A stretch of DNA of 64,000 nt, taken from contig NC_072896.1 of NCBI RefSeq assembly GCF_027943255.1, forward strand, positions 49,750,501 to 49,814,500, written 5' to 3'. Positions 11,560-23,200 of this stretch are shown here, piece after piece (position 1 is the first letter of the stretch; each line of letters opens with the position of its first letter). The notes beneath the pieces were generated by a model, which worked only from the letters and a program-made list of their open reading frames with translations, made no database searches and was not told the DNA's origin. This stretch comes from Anastrepha obliqua. Taxonomy: Eukaryota > Arthropoda > Insecta > Diptera > Tephritidae. The translations under genes were made by a program, and so were the position numbers.

Positions 11560-14397
11560 ATGTCTGGATTGGAAAAATTTCAAGCAAATAAAGCTTGGCG
11601 TGCAAAAGTCAAGAAATTACTTTTCATGCAACGGTAAATGAAGTAATAGTTTGCATGTAACATAAATAAATATACATATATGATGGATGTAGGAGAGCGT
11701 AGCACTGAATTGCTTCTTCAATGAAATTTACATTCCCGTAGAATAAATTATATCCCCTTTAGAATTTGAAATTTTTCCAAATCTGAACACAAATTTACAT
11801 ACAATAATATTTTGCAAGTAGTTAGTGGATTGCCACAAATGCTCTAGTATTTTTGCGACATTTGACAGCATAATCACATCAACCTTGTACAATACTTCTG
11901 ACTTGATTGAATTGTTAAAAAAATTAAATTTTTTATGTAAAAAATAGCGAATTGACGCCACCTGCAAGCGCACCTATGCAGTGCCAAAGATTTAGTCTGG
12001 ATATAACAGAAGATTTACAAGTATTTCTCGAAGAGAAGACGTTTTCTCGTGAAGAAATTGATCAAACTCGACCAGGGAACATAGAAGAAAAAATGTTCGA
12101 AACGGAGAACGATGAAAATAAACCAATTAACACAAACGCAACTTCAAACTACAATACCACTAAGAAGGCTATTCCCAAGAAGTTTTCCACCAAGCCTTAT
12201 TGTGATGAAACTATGTATGAAGACCAACAGCAGGCGATTCAGTGGCAACGCTTCTCGGATGAGAGTTTCATGGCTTTGGAAAAAATGTGTGATAAGACCG
12301 CTTCAGATCCAAACAGTACATTATTTCAATACATAAATAGCGAACACAAGGAACTGATCGTAGAAGATGCTAAAAAACGGAGCGGAGATGGAAAACAGTT
12401 TATAACACCTTGCAAAAATGGTAAACTTACTGATAAAATAGCGATTGGTTAGATATATTCCTTTACTACTAAGCAAAATATGTATTTAATTTCAGAACTT
12501 AGGGAAATCGACGAGGAAGCAAAATCATTACAGCGTTTACTGCATGATTTGTGTGTGCAAGAACAGAAAGAGCTAGAAAAGGAAAACCCAATAAAAGGAA
12601 TTGACATCACACGACTGGAAGATATAGAAGCGCCATCAAAGTTATGGGACACAACGATTATGGGGGAAACCACTTTACAAACTTCTCCAGTGAAGATGAT
12701 AGGACTTTTGCGACCTTCCACTATAATGGAAGAATGTGCTGAAGATGAATCCATCAACTCTTTGAGTGGATGTGAAGATGCTTCACCGCAAGTAAGCTTT
12801 CAAAGCGCAGCAAAGGGCAGTGAAACTTCTACAACAAGCTACTATGAAACCGCACATGATACCACCGGTTCAAGTGCAATAAGCAAAGTATCACATATCG
12901 TAGAAAAAACTCCAACAAAACAATCGGAGGTATTTGATCAAAGTCTGGAATTGATTTATCTTGACAAAACTTTGGAACCACAGCATCAGCGCGCAGCTGA
13001 AGCAGAACTCGGCAAAGAAGAACTCAAAATAGTTAACAACATTGAGAACCAGTCTCCAGCTTCATCTTTTGATGATTCCGAGGGAGTTATAGAATTACTA
13101 TCAGATGATGAGTCAGATGATGTGATAGTTAATGCTAATTCAAATATTGTAGTTAAAAATGAAATCGCCAAAGAAGATTTCGGTACATATCCAAAGGACA
13201 ATTCAATATTACATCGAAATACAAAAGAAAATGAGTTTGCTCTTCATGACGTGAAAAGTACAGAGTTAATTGATTTGGAAAAGTCATTTGAAGTTGATAA
13301 TGAGAAAGAAAATTGTGGAGTTTTCAATGAGAGTAGCGATCAGTCATTACATTTTAACGACACAATGGAAGAAGTGGAATATATGATGAAGAAAGGTATG
13401 CAATACATGGCGGCGGCAGAAACAACTAATTGTGGCTTAAATAAACAATCGCCTGTGGTGAAAGAAATTGCAACTGTTCAACCTGTTATGATTGTGAAAC
13501 CTTTACAAGAGAAGGAAAGAACATTTACGTATTCTCCGAAAAAGGGAAATAGTAATTACTCGTCACCTTATAAAAACGTAGTAAATTGCAAACCTACTGC
13601 AACTGTTACGGGTACCAAAGGTATATAAAAACAAAATAAATACTTTATTATACTACAATGTGATTTTTTTCAATATTTTAGCTAAATTAACTGCTTCATC
13701 ACCAAGGCGTACACCGACCTTAAACACACAAAAGACAAAACGCTTTTTATTGGATATGAAACCATTAACTAAATTAGATTTATTTAAAACACCCTCATCT
13801 ATTTCAATGCGTCTCAAGGAGCCAGCCGGGCATAAACAGTTTGCTCATATTGTCAGTCCGATAGGTGCATACATAAAAAATACCGCGACTACTCCACTGA
13901 TGGCAAATTTAAAGCAGCGATCCGATGGTGCAGATGTACGCAGTGCGACAGTTTTTCGTAAACTTGAGCAAGAAACGGAAATTGACCAACTGAAATCCGG
14001 TCCGACAGTGAGTACAGTATCAAAGACATCCAGCTTGCCGAAAAAAGCTTACATCACATCGGAATTGAAACACGTAATTAGAGATATTTAAAATGTTTTC
14101 ACGTTTAACTGTTCACTAATATTCTTTCTATCGTCATAGATTGTCGATGAACGTACGCCCATGACTATTCCCGGCGGTGAGAAGATACAAAAGTATCTTG
14201 AAAATGCTATGCTACCAACTGTGGTACGGCATGAAGGTAAATTGAAAATATCGAGCAAAGAAACAAATCCTGAAGAAGTAGCTCAAAAAGCGAGCTTTGG
14301 TAACACGACGCAGCGTAACAATGGCAGTTTGGCGAATTTATCACTAATGTCAGGTGACATATCTTTATATACGATGAAAGATGCACGAAAATTTTAG
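11560..14397 (+). CDS. Unrecognised acidic, probably disordered protein (five exons)
   Basis: Predicted exons are 11560-11633, 11948-12420, 12496-13620, 13682-14073 and 14140-14397. All junctions are GT-AG and in phase, and together give 773 residues. Exon 1 encodes a short basic start (begins MSGLEKFQANKAWRAKVKKL). The middle is rich in Ser, Thr, Glu and Asp with no folded domain recognised. Several Ser/Thr-Pro sites fit CDK consensus (TSPVK, YSPKK, SSPRR, KTPTK). Residues about 380-391 (VIELLSDDESDD) look like a SUMO-interacting motif. The last exon begins IVDERTPMTIPGGEKIQKYL. These traits suggest a nuclear, cell-cycle or chromatin protein, but that is inference. It lies between Coprox and Hmgcl and converges on Hmgcl. 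Confidence 0.8.
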
Positions 14398-14551
14398 AAC
14401 ACCCCTTGAAGAATTATACAACTTTTTTTTTTATATGTATTCTTAAATGTGCGTTTTTTATGCAGCTATTTCCCCCCGTCGTTTTATTCAGATTTATGTC
14501 TCTATATTTAATTATTTACCGTTTCTTTTTTTTTAATTGTTCTTTTTGAAT

Positions 14552-14578
14552 AATAAACTGAACTACAAAACTTTTATT
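14552..14578. terminator. Facing poly(A) signals of two convergent genes
   Basis: AATAAA on the plus strand at 14552-14557 serves the unknown gene. TTTATT at 14573-14578 is AATAAA on the minus strand, serving Hmgcl. They are 15 bp apart, and each lies beyond the other's reach point, so the 3' UTRs should overlap or abut. Confidence 0.6.
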
Positions 14579-14697
14579 TTTATATCTAAATTTCATATGT
14601 ATACACAAACAAGTTGTATAAATGCAACACTATCGCAGATTCGGTATCATGCTAGAGTATTTATACGATTGGTTATTATTGCACGTATAGTAAATAT

Positions 14698-16004
14698 TTA
14701 GTATGCGTTATTGGATTGCGCACCTTTCCAAGCACGATTCACTTTTGATTCTGTTTTACGGTCCAACTCTTCACATATGTAGCGTCCAACCTTTATTAGT
14801 TTCTCAAGGTTTACTCCAGTTTCGATGCCCATTCCATGTAGCATATAAACTACATCCTCGGTTGCAACATTGCCAGAGGCGCCGCGCGCATATGGACAAC
14901 CGCCAAGCCCCGACACTGATGAGTCCACCACTGTTATGTCTACATGCCGAAATAATAGATTATACCTATATACGTATGTATGTACTATAACGTTGAGTCA
15001 CTGTTAGACAGTTATAACTAAAAAAAAATTATAAAAAACGGAATTAAACCGACTATGCTTTGAGTAAAGATTCAAAACGTTACCGGCATACTTTCAACTA
15101 TTGTACATCGAAACTTGTTAAGGTATTTTCTTCCACTACATTTTTTTTAGTTATAACGGTCTAGCGTATGGCGCACATTCTTTTTTACTTCAATTATCTT
15201 ACCGTATTCTAAGGCAACAAGTATATTGGCTAACGCTTGCCCATAGGTGTCATGGCAGTGCACGGCAAGTTCCTTTGGTGGCACTACTTTTACCACCTCA
15301 TCTAGCATGCGGCGCATAGTGCCTGGCGTTCCCACGCCAATAGTGTCTCCTAACGAAATTTCGTAACATCCCATGCTAAAAAGATCGGCTACAATCTTGG
15401 CAACCGCACTTGGCTTCACTGCGCCTTCATAGGGACAACCCAACACAGTGGAAACGTAGCCACGCACTTTAACACCAGCCTTCTGCGCCGCTTCCAGCAC
15501 GGGGTGAAACCGCTTTATGCTCTCAGCTACGGTACAATTTAAATTCTTCATGGAGAAAGAATCTGAAGCCGCACCGAATATCGCTACTTCTTTGGCACCG
15601 GCGGCTAGAGCGCTTTCGAAGCCTTTTAGATTAGGCGTAAGAACTGGATAACTCACACCGGATTTCTTTTGTATGCCACGCAGCACTTCAGTATTGTCAC
15701 CCATCTGTGGCACCCATTTGGGACTAACAAAGGATGTTGCCTCAATTGTCTGTAAGCCTGTGTCAGACAGTTGATCGATCAGTGAAATTTTAATTGCAGC
15801 AGGCAGTATCTTGGGCTCATTCTGAAGGCCATCACGTGGTCCAACTTCAACGATGCGCACTGCTGAAGGGGTGCCGATATTCTGTGTCAAGTTCAATTTA
15901 TATTAGAGTTTCGGCTAAGATGTCGAATTCATATTTCTTACTGTTGCAAATAAACGAATCGCTATAATTCTACTTGAACATAATAATGCTTTTGAAGTGA
16001 ACAT
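14698..16004 (-). CDS. Hmgcl: Hydroxymethylglutaryl-CoA lyase, mitochondrial
   Basis: Three predicted exons on the minus strand, 16004-15942, 15881-15203 and 14939-14698, give 327 residues (human about 325). The enzyme cleaves HMG-CoA to acetyl-CoA and acetoacetate in ketogenesis and leucine breakdown. Exon 1 encodes just 21 residues, beginning [20 protein letters not shown], rich in Arg and hydrophobics as expected of a mitochondrial presequence. Exon 2 holds [11 protein letters not shown] (catalytic Arg-Asp) and the metal-binding HCHDTYGQ. Exon 3 holds [19 protein letters not shown] with the active-site Cys loop. All introns are GT-AG (on the minus strand) and phases match. The C-terminus NNAY lacks the peroxisomal CKL-type signal of some vertebrate forms. 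The TTG-initiated reading beginning at 15896 is not the true start. Confidence 0.95.
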
Positions 16005-16304
16005 CTTCCTAAGGCACAATAACAACTTCTGCCCACACAACTAAGTATATACGTACATAACAACTGATCGTTTGACAAAGACCTTATTTGTTTTGATAAG
16101 GTAACGTCAGCTGTTTGAAGCAGAAATAGAGTGGAGTTTTAGGCGTAAGATGCTTTACGAATTTTTCTTCGATATGAAGCAAATGAGCAGTTGGTATTAT
16201 TGTTCAAAAGCATCAAATGGATGAAAACCAAGTTTATTACAAAAGTTTATTTAAAATGAGAAAGTATAGAGGAAGGCAAACGAACATTAAATAATTTTTT
16301 TGTC

Positions 16305-16737
16305 AAAGAAAACGGCTCATGTCTTTGAAGTAAGTGGACTTACACCATTTTCAAAGTAATTATATTTGTAACTTCACTAACTACGAAAATTTGTAATGAT
16401 AAAAACAATGAAAATTTTAACAGATTTTTTGGAAAAAGTTTATAAATAAAAGGTTGATAGTAAATTGTATTAATTTTTATCATTAACTAATTTTTTGTCA
16501 AAATGGACTTACACCACTTTAAAGAAAACGGCTCATGTCTTTGAAGTAAGTGGACTTACACCATTTTCAAAGTAATTATATTTGTAACTTCACTAACTAC
16601 GAAAATTTGTAATGATAAAAACAATGAAAATTTTAACAGATTTTTTGGAAAAAGTTTATAAATAAAAAGTTGATAGTAAATTGTATTAATTTTTATCATT
16701 AACTAATTTTTTGTCAAAATGGACTTGTACCACTTTC
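16305..16737. repeat. Two tandem copies of a 216-217 bp unit
   Basis: Unit 1 is 16305-16520 and unit 2 is 16521-16737, nearly identical, each starting AAAGAAAACGG; a third start of the unit appears at 16738 and then diverges. Within the unit GTGGACTTACACCATTTTC recurs. The high identity implies a recent duplication. Confidence 0.85.
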
Positions 16738-16744
16738 AAAGAAA

Positions 16745-16860
16745 ACGGGTAATGTGATGAATATTTACTTCATCGTTGACTACAAAGAAGCATTCGAGTG
16801 CACAGTAGAGCTATATGATAAATTTATCGAAAAAATCCATGAGCTAAAGAAAGATGCAAA
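16745..16860 (+). mobile_element. Possible reverse-transcriptase scrap
   Basis: The plus strand reads a short in-frame segment including YFIVDYKEAFECT, reminiscent of the first catalytic-Asp motif of LINE reverse transcriptases (F-D-x-K-x-A-F-D), but with Asp changed to Glu at the second position. Too short for a firm call. Confidence 0.3.
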
Positions 16861-17690
16861 ATCACACGTATACAAACACCTCCAGTAACTTTTTCATCTT
16901 GGCACTAAGAAAGTGATAGAACCTTTGCTCGGAGCGTTGCCGAACATTTCCATTAACAGTGGCCATCACTTGATTGGTCAAATGACTGTCGCTCTTCTTT
17001 TTCTCCAGCATATAAGTAGAGTTTCTCATGCATCGATTTGTTACTTTGCTCTGCAAATTTTTGAGTGATGGATAAGTTTTGGGTGTTAACGTACACCTAC
17101 TTGCAAAAACTATTAGACATTTTTCTGTTATCCAAAGCGACTAACCAAGACCAACGTCAATTCGATTGGATCTTTTGCTGCGCTATGTGACTTGGAGACA
17201 CGATAGTGCATTTTTTTGCCGAGTATTCGCCGGGAAAAGCGGTTACGGTCAATGGATTACGGTATTGAGAGATGGCAACAACAGAATTTTGACCTCTTAT
17301 TAATGATATATGGATATGAGTGATTTGCGGTTTCAATCGGATGGTGCCAGATGCCACATAGCCTCCGAAACAAAGAATTTATTTCAAACCCAATTTCTTG
17401 ATCACATAATTTCACGAAATTCAGCCGCTTCGATCATTACTGCATTATTTTTGTACATAAGATAGAGCTCATACGGTGACAATCGAATCGATTGCAGCCT
17501 TAAACCTCAAAATCCATGTCGTCATGAATAGGCCCGTCACAATGGGTCCGTTGCGGTAATGAATTCGACTGACAGCAAAATATACTATGCGTGTTTAAGT
17601 CGAAAGCGCCACATAGATGCCGACGCCCTTGCCGGAATGCACAAAAACTGGCTACTTACTACAACTGTTTAAAAAATAACAATTTTGTAT
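16861..17690 (+). mobile_element. Degenerate Tc1/mariner-superfamily transposase relic
   Basis: The plus strand carries broken segments such as GKAVTVNGLRY and MATTEF, which resemble the AVTVNGxRY motif of a widespread insect mariner-like transposase, and a disrupted segment about 17330 that recalls the Q-D-G-A-x-x-H motif. Stops and shifts are frequent and ends are not clear. It follows directly on the 216-bp tandem repeat, which might be part of the same element. Confidence 0.45.
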
Positions 17691-17989
17691 CGGGAAAAGT
17701 TTTATCGATGGTGTTTTCAATATATCAAATTAAATGCAGAAAATAAATGGAATTTAAATTATCTAAGTCAATTCAAATGCACTTTTATTTTTTCGATAAA
17801 ATCTTCAAAGAGTAGAGAAAAAGCTAGTCTTAACCAAGTTGTCTAGAAAAATGAATGTGCGTTCCAATATCGAAGTAATGGTCTCGACCACCTCTTACGA
17901 TTACCATCCATTCTATTAAAACTCTTTTTTCCTTCAATTGACATTAATTGTATAATATAATATATTTCAAAACCAACAAAAAACACAAC

Positions 17990-18113
17990 GAACGACAGTC
18001 GGTTCTACGTAACCGGAACGACCCGGATTTATATCCGGCCAAGGACTGTCACTTCAGCAGTATTCCTCGTATATGCACGGGGAATGTTTATGCTGCTACA
18101 ACAACAACAACGA
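17990..18113 (+). repeat. Dispersed (CAA)-tailed repeat 'R2', copy 2
   Basis: Good copy: GACAGTCGGTTCTACGTAAC, CGGAACGACCCGGATTTATA, GGCCAAGGACTGTCACTTCA, GGGGAATGTTTATGCTGC, and ACAACAACAACAAC at the end. Confidence 0.75.
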
Positions 18114-18770
18114 AATATAATATTTGCTTTCAGGGGTTATATACAGTTAGAAATCCGAAAAAAGCGAATTTTCTAGATTTTTTTCTGAGAAAACTTTTAA
18201 ATTTGTTGATTTTAAAATTTGTACACATATTGCGTTATCTTTTAACTGTAGTTTAGACTAAGTATTAGTAAAAATATTTATTTGGAAAGGAGCTGAAGCT
18301 GATTTCCAGGAGCTCCTCTCAAAAAAGACGTTTTGCGGTGACCACTAATCTCTGAACTGGATCCACTGAAATTAAAAAACCAAACAGATTTCATTAAAGT
18401 AATGTTAAATCTAGTAATTAATCGAAGTAATAAGCAAAAAAAATTTGTTTGACAAAATGGCAGTTTCTCAAAAAAAAAAAAAATAATAATAATTAAATCG
18501 AGTTTTGACCAAAATTTCGGCCTTAAATTGTTTATAAAAAAAAAATATTTATCGATGTGAAAAAAATCTTCCATTAATTACATAAAAATATATTTTAAGA
18601 AGCTCGTGTTAAGATCCGACTTTGAAAATAGCATTTTGAGAAAAACGCGCTTAAAGTTTGCCTTGTACTTTCAAGCACTCTGAAACGCCTTTTTAAATTT
18701 GCGTATAACTTCGAAAATATTCTCCGGAACGATATTAAATTTTCTGTGTGTATTCTTACGTGTGTATTGT

Positions 18771-19109
18771 GCGGCGGCCGTAGCCGAATGGGTTGGTGCG
18801 TGATTACCATTCGGAATTCACAGAGGGAACCTAGGTTCGAGTCTCGGTGAAACACCAAAAATAAGAAAAAGATTTTTCTAATATCTGTCGCCCCTCGGCA
18901 GGCAATGGCAAACCTCCGAATGTATTTCTGCCATGAAAAAGCTCAAAGGCTCCTCATAAAAATTTCTGCCGTTCGGAGTCGGCTTGAAACTGTAGGTCCC
19001 TCCATTTGTGCAACAACATCAAGACGCACACCACAAATAGGAGGAGGAGCTCGGCCAAACACCTAAAAAGGGTATACGCACCAATTATATACATACATAT
19101 ATATATATT
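18771..19109 (+). repeat. tRNA-headed SINE, copy B (full length)
   Basis: The best copy in the window. It has a Pol III A-box-like TAGCCGAATGGG at 18781-18792 and a B-box-like GGTTCGAGTCT at 18834-18844, then the family body with GGCAATGGCAAACCTCCGAA, TTCGGAGTCGGCTTGAAAC and CACACCACAAATAGGAGGAG, and a TATA/TACATA microsatellite tail. Its head is too diverged to be a working tRNA gene. Confidence 0.88.
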
Positions 19110-20255
19110 CTTAAATATATGTACATTAAGAAAATAAAATAAAAAAATCGATTTTTTGAGAATTCTAACTGTCTAACACCTTCACGATAAGAACATGATT
19201 TTTTTTGTTTTTTTATATACGATACGTTTTACACATCACATCAGTCAAATGCGTTGCCGCAACGGACTCATTTCGACAGCCCTATAACAAAATAGACTCG
19301 CCATTTTGCCAAAAAGTTATTGAAAATTTTGATAATGGTCTTTGGTCGTGTTAGACATTTGTCCGATGATGTTTTTCAATCATAACTGTCAAACCTTACT
19401 CTTTCTAATACAATAAAAATTTAAGTAATTTCCATTTAAGTTATTATTTTTTTATTTTATTTTGACAAACAAAGTTCTTGTTGAAAACCCCGTTATCTAG
19501 GTATTACAAAAAAAATTCAAGTAATTGCCTCTTTAATACTTAAAAAGCGCACACATTTTTTTCCTTACCTCCTTTTAGCAAATTTTCTTACTGCTCTTAT
19601 TACTTCACCTGTCTAATTCCACATGGAATCGGTGTAAGGAAACAAAAAAAATTTAAAAGGCGTCGTTTACGATTAACGCAAATTAATTTAAATGAACTGT
19701 AATTCACGATTTTGCCTTTGAGCAACAATGACACATTAAATTAATATACATTTAAGAAATACAATTCTTATAATTCTTAGTTAATACCAAAAAACCCCAT
19801 TAATATATCAATTAATATATCAATATTTGCAATTTTCGCAGTTTATAAAACTAATTACATTAGTTTGATTGAACCTGGAATTTATAATGATTAATATCTT
19901 ATTCGTGTTTCATTTCTGTGAAAGTTTTTAAAAGTTCAAAATATTCATGCAATGATCACATTTAGCTCCTCTTTATAACCTTTAAAATATATTTATTTTA
20001 TTTTTCATACTTTCAATTAAAATTTTAATTAACAAAAAACTTTTTCCAGTGGAATGTGAAGCTTTTGGTACGACAAAATTGTCAGGTCTCACTAATTTAT
20101 CGTTTGTATATATAGAATATATACATAAATATTTATTTCTTGTATCGTCATATCGCAGATACAGCTACTTTTCCAGCAGTAAACATACCAATAGATTTTA
20201 TTGCGCCTCTTACAAATACTAACGTCTTTGGCTATTTTATACGCTGCGCACATCT
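19110..20255. other. Intergenic, 3' flank of Ube4A
   Basis: AT-rich with no gene. Minus-strand AATAAA at 20132-20137 (TTTATT on plus) is a likely Ube4A poly(A) signal. Confidence 0.45.
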
Positions 20256-23200
20256 TCAACTTTTCGACACGCGTGCACCGCTGCGTTTTTCTGCTATCCA
20301 TTTCTCGATCTCCTGCTTTAGTTCATTATTTGGTAGCACCTTGTCCATTGTGAGGGGAGCGCGATTGAAAGGATCAGTTTGATCACTGAGCAGGTGACGT
20401 GCGATTGTCGATCTATCCACTGTCACTTTTGAACTGGGCAGTATTACCGGATCGTTCATTAACGTCAACATAATTGGATCCAGATATTCATCCGGTGCAT
20501 CAGCCAAGAATTCTTGCTCTTCACGGTACTGTACTTCCATACGTTGTACTTTGGCCGCAAAGTCAGTTATTTCGCCAATCAGTTGCCCGCCGCCAATACG
20601 TATGAGTATATTTTCAGCATAGGTGAATAACTGGGAGCTGTATGAGCGGCCATCTTGCGAAACGGCTAAACAAAATTGATCGCTGCTACTAAGATTGATG
20701 TAGATACGACAGATTTCTAACACCGTTTGCGCTGGATCAAATTCAAATTCCTTCTTATCCTTTACCTTGAAACGCTCCTTTTGCGGACCAACCAAATTCA
20801 AAAGGAAATAGTTCAACATGGCGGCAATACGATCGACCATGCTATTGTGGCAAAAAATGCTTTTGATTTCCGTTGTAAGCAGCTTTAGTATGTTAATGGT
20901 ATCGCGACCGAGTATATTGTCAATCCGCGCCATCATGCCTAAGTGATGTAGACTAGACAACTGCTGTTGGCGGTCGTTTTGTGAGAGTGCATCCCAATCT
21001 CCACGACCTTGCGCCTCTTGTAGTTGCCGTATTTGCTCCAAATTTGAAAGTGATTCGTCTGAAGATATTTAAAGCAAAAGTATTTGATTAAATTTATGGG
21101 GATAAGGTAGGCTAGCATAATTTCTATGGTAAATAGGACTTGTTATATTACAAAAAAGGATCATCAGGCAGGTTCTGTAATTCAATCGATTCTGAGTGAA
21201 TTTAAATCTAAATTTGATATTACTGATATTAGATATTCTGCATTTTACTTTCACTCTTTCATTTCACCTTTTCTTTCTAAAATGATTTCCGAGAGAATCA
21301 AATCTAAACTTGATATTAGATGTTCTGCATTTTACTTTTACTCTTTTATTTTAACGTTTTTTTCCTAAAATGAAATCCAAGTTAATTTGTACGTTCTGAG
21401 AAAATTACTCATAAATTTAGAACTATAAACATGAGTTTATCAATATTACCAATAAAAGGGTAAAAATACCCTTTTCTGCTTTAAAAGATTTCCTGCTTTT
21501 TATGTGCCTTCTGTTTTAATTTCGTTATCTCGTACTAATAACCTGAGTTTGGCCGAAAATTGCAGTTGTGCAGAAATTGATGTTTCTTTTAAATGAAAGA
21601 AAATCTCATAATACGTTAAGAGCAATTTTCTTAAGCCGGTAGTTGCCGTATATTAAACTTTTCGTTAAAACAATCCCTCTTAGCCAAGTAGAGAGCATTC
21701 CGAAATAGAGAACCAAAGAAAGTATTAATTTCGAGATTTTCGTGGGTTTTTATTTATCTTCAAAAATGAACCTTTTTCTGAAGGCTTTTGGAGTGTTGAG
21801 CGTTAATGTGGGCCTTGCTTGAGCATTCATTTAATGGAACTTGAAAAGAATTTGCTGCAGCGTCAGCCCGTTTTTTTATATCGAAAAAAGAGGTGAATAA
21901 GAAGCATGTCATGTTATTAAGAAGAAACATGTCTAGAAGGATTTTATTTCATTTCTTTAATTTATAAATTTAAGTTTTCATAACATGAATTTTTTAATGA
22001 TTTTTTCTTAAGCAGGTTTGCGTATATTTTATTTTTGATTACATGTATCTATTCATACATATATGGGTCTCTACACACAAAGAAAGTTGGAAAAGTTCAT
22101 CCCTTTTGAGAGGATTTCATCATCTTAAAAAATCGTTGTTGTTGTATTAGTTTACTAAATAAGGTAGGTAGTGGTTGAACTCCGGCATTCGGGGGTCGGG
22201 AGTTTACGAAGGTGGTAAGGATCTTCCGACGAATGTCGTTTAATGTCTGTCTATATACTGTCTGGAGGATGGTTCCATGTGTAGAAGTCCACGCAAGTGT
22301 GGAAAGTCACTGATCGCCATTCACTTGGAAGTGGTCAGACGATTCTTCTGCATATGGTTCAAGCAGCTCCCAACGTTCGGGATTAGCCCACGTATCCTCT
22401 GGGTAGCTTCCGAACACCCGTTCGGAAGTGAGCTCACGGGAGAAGGCGAAGCATTCCAGGATAGCTAGTTGTGCGCTGGGTTTGGGAGCCGCCACTTAAA
22501 AATCCGCATCAAAGCGCGATTTTTTAACATCTCGCTAATTTGCCCCCACGCCCCGACGGAAGAGAAGGACGATGCGACCAAAGATTCCTTCTGTGAGCGC
22601 CTGGAACGTTCCTATGAGCGCTGCCCCCGCCACAACATAAAAATCGTGCTTGGCGACTTCAACGCCAGGGTGGGCAAGGAGGGAATTTTCCGCTAACGGT
22701 CAGAGGCTGATCGACTTCGCCGGGGCCCGAAACATGGTAGTCTGCAGCACCAGATTCCAGCATAAAAAGATCCACCTGGCTGTCCCCTGATCGAAAAACG
22801 GGAAACTAGATCGATCATGTTGTGATAGATGGAAGACACGCTTCTAGTGTATTAGATGTACGTACGATCCCGGAACCCAACATCGACTCGGATCATTACC
22901 TTGTTGCAGCCAAACTGCGCACACGCCTCTGTGCAGCAAAAAAAGTACATCTACCTACGCAAAGAATGTTCGACATCGAAAAGCTGCAATCACAACAGAC
23001 AGCCAGAAGATTCGCCACTCGACTCTCACTCCTGCTCTCAGAGAGCACTGCCCAACAAACCGGCATGCACGAGCAATGGATCAACATTTCTCGTTTCCTA
23101 CGTACCGCCGCCGAAGAAGAAATCGGATTCCGGCGAGCCTGTTAAACAGTGATAGCTGCGCATGTCACAGAGAATGCGAAGATCCCGATACCCCAATCGT

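Noticed and set aside
15147..15896. Hmgcl starting at 15896 as a single 249-residue frame
   Set aside because: That start is TTG, and the frame runs through two introns at its ends; the three-exon model restores the presequence and the Cys loop.
18771..18850. Possible tRNA gene
   Set aside because: A- and B-box-like sites exist, but the same head recurs in many SINE copies, and no proper acceptor stem was seen.
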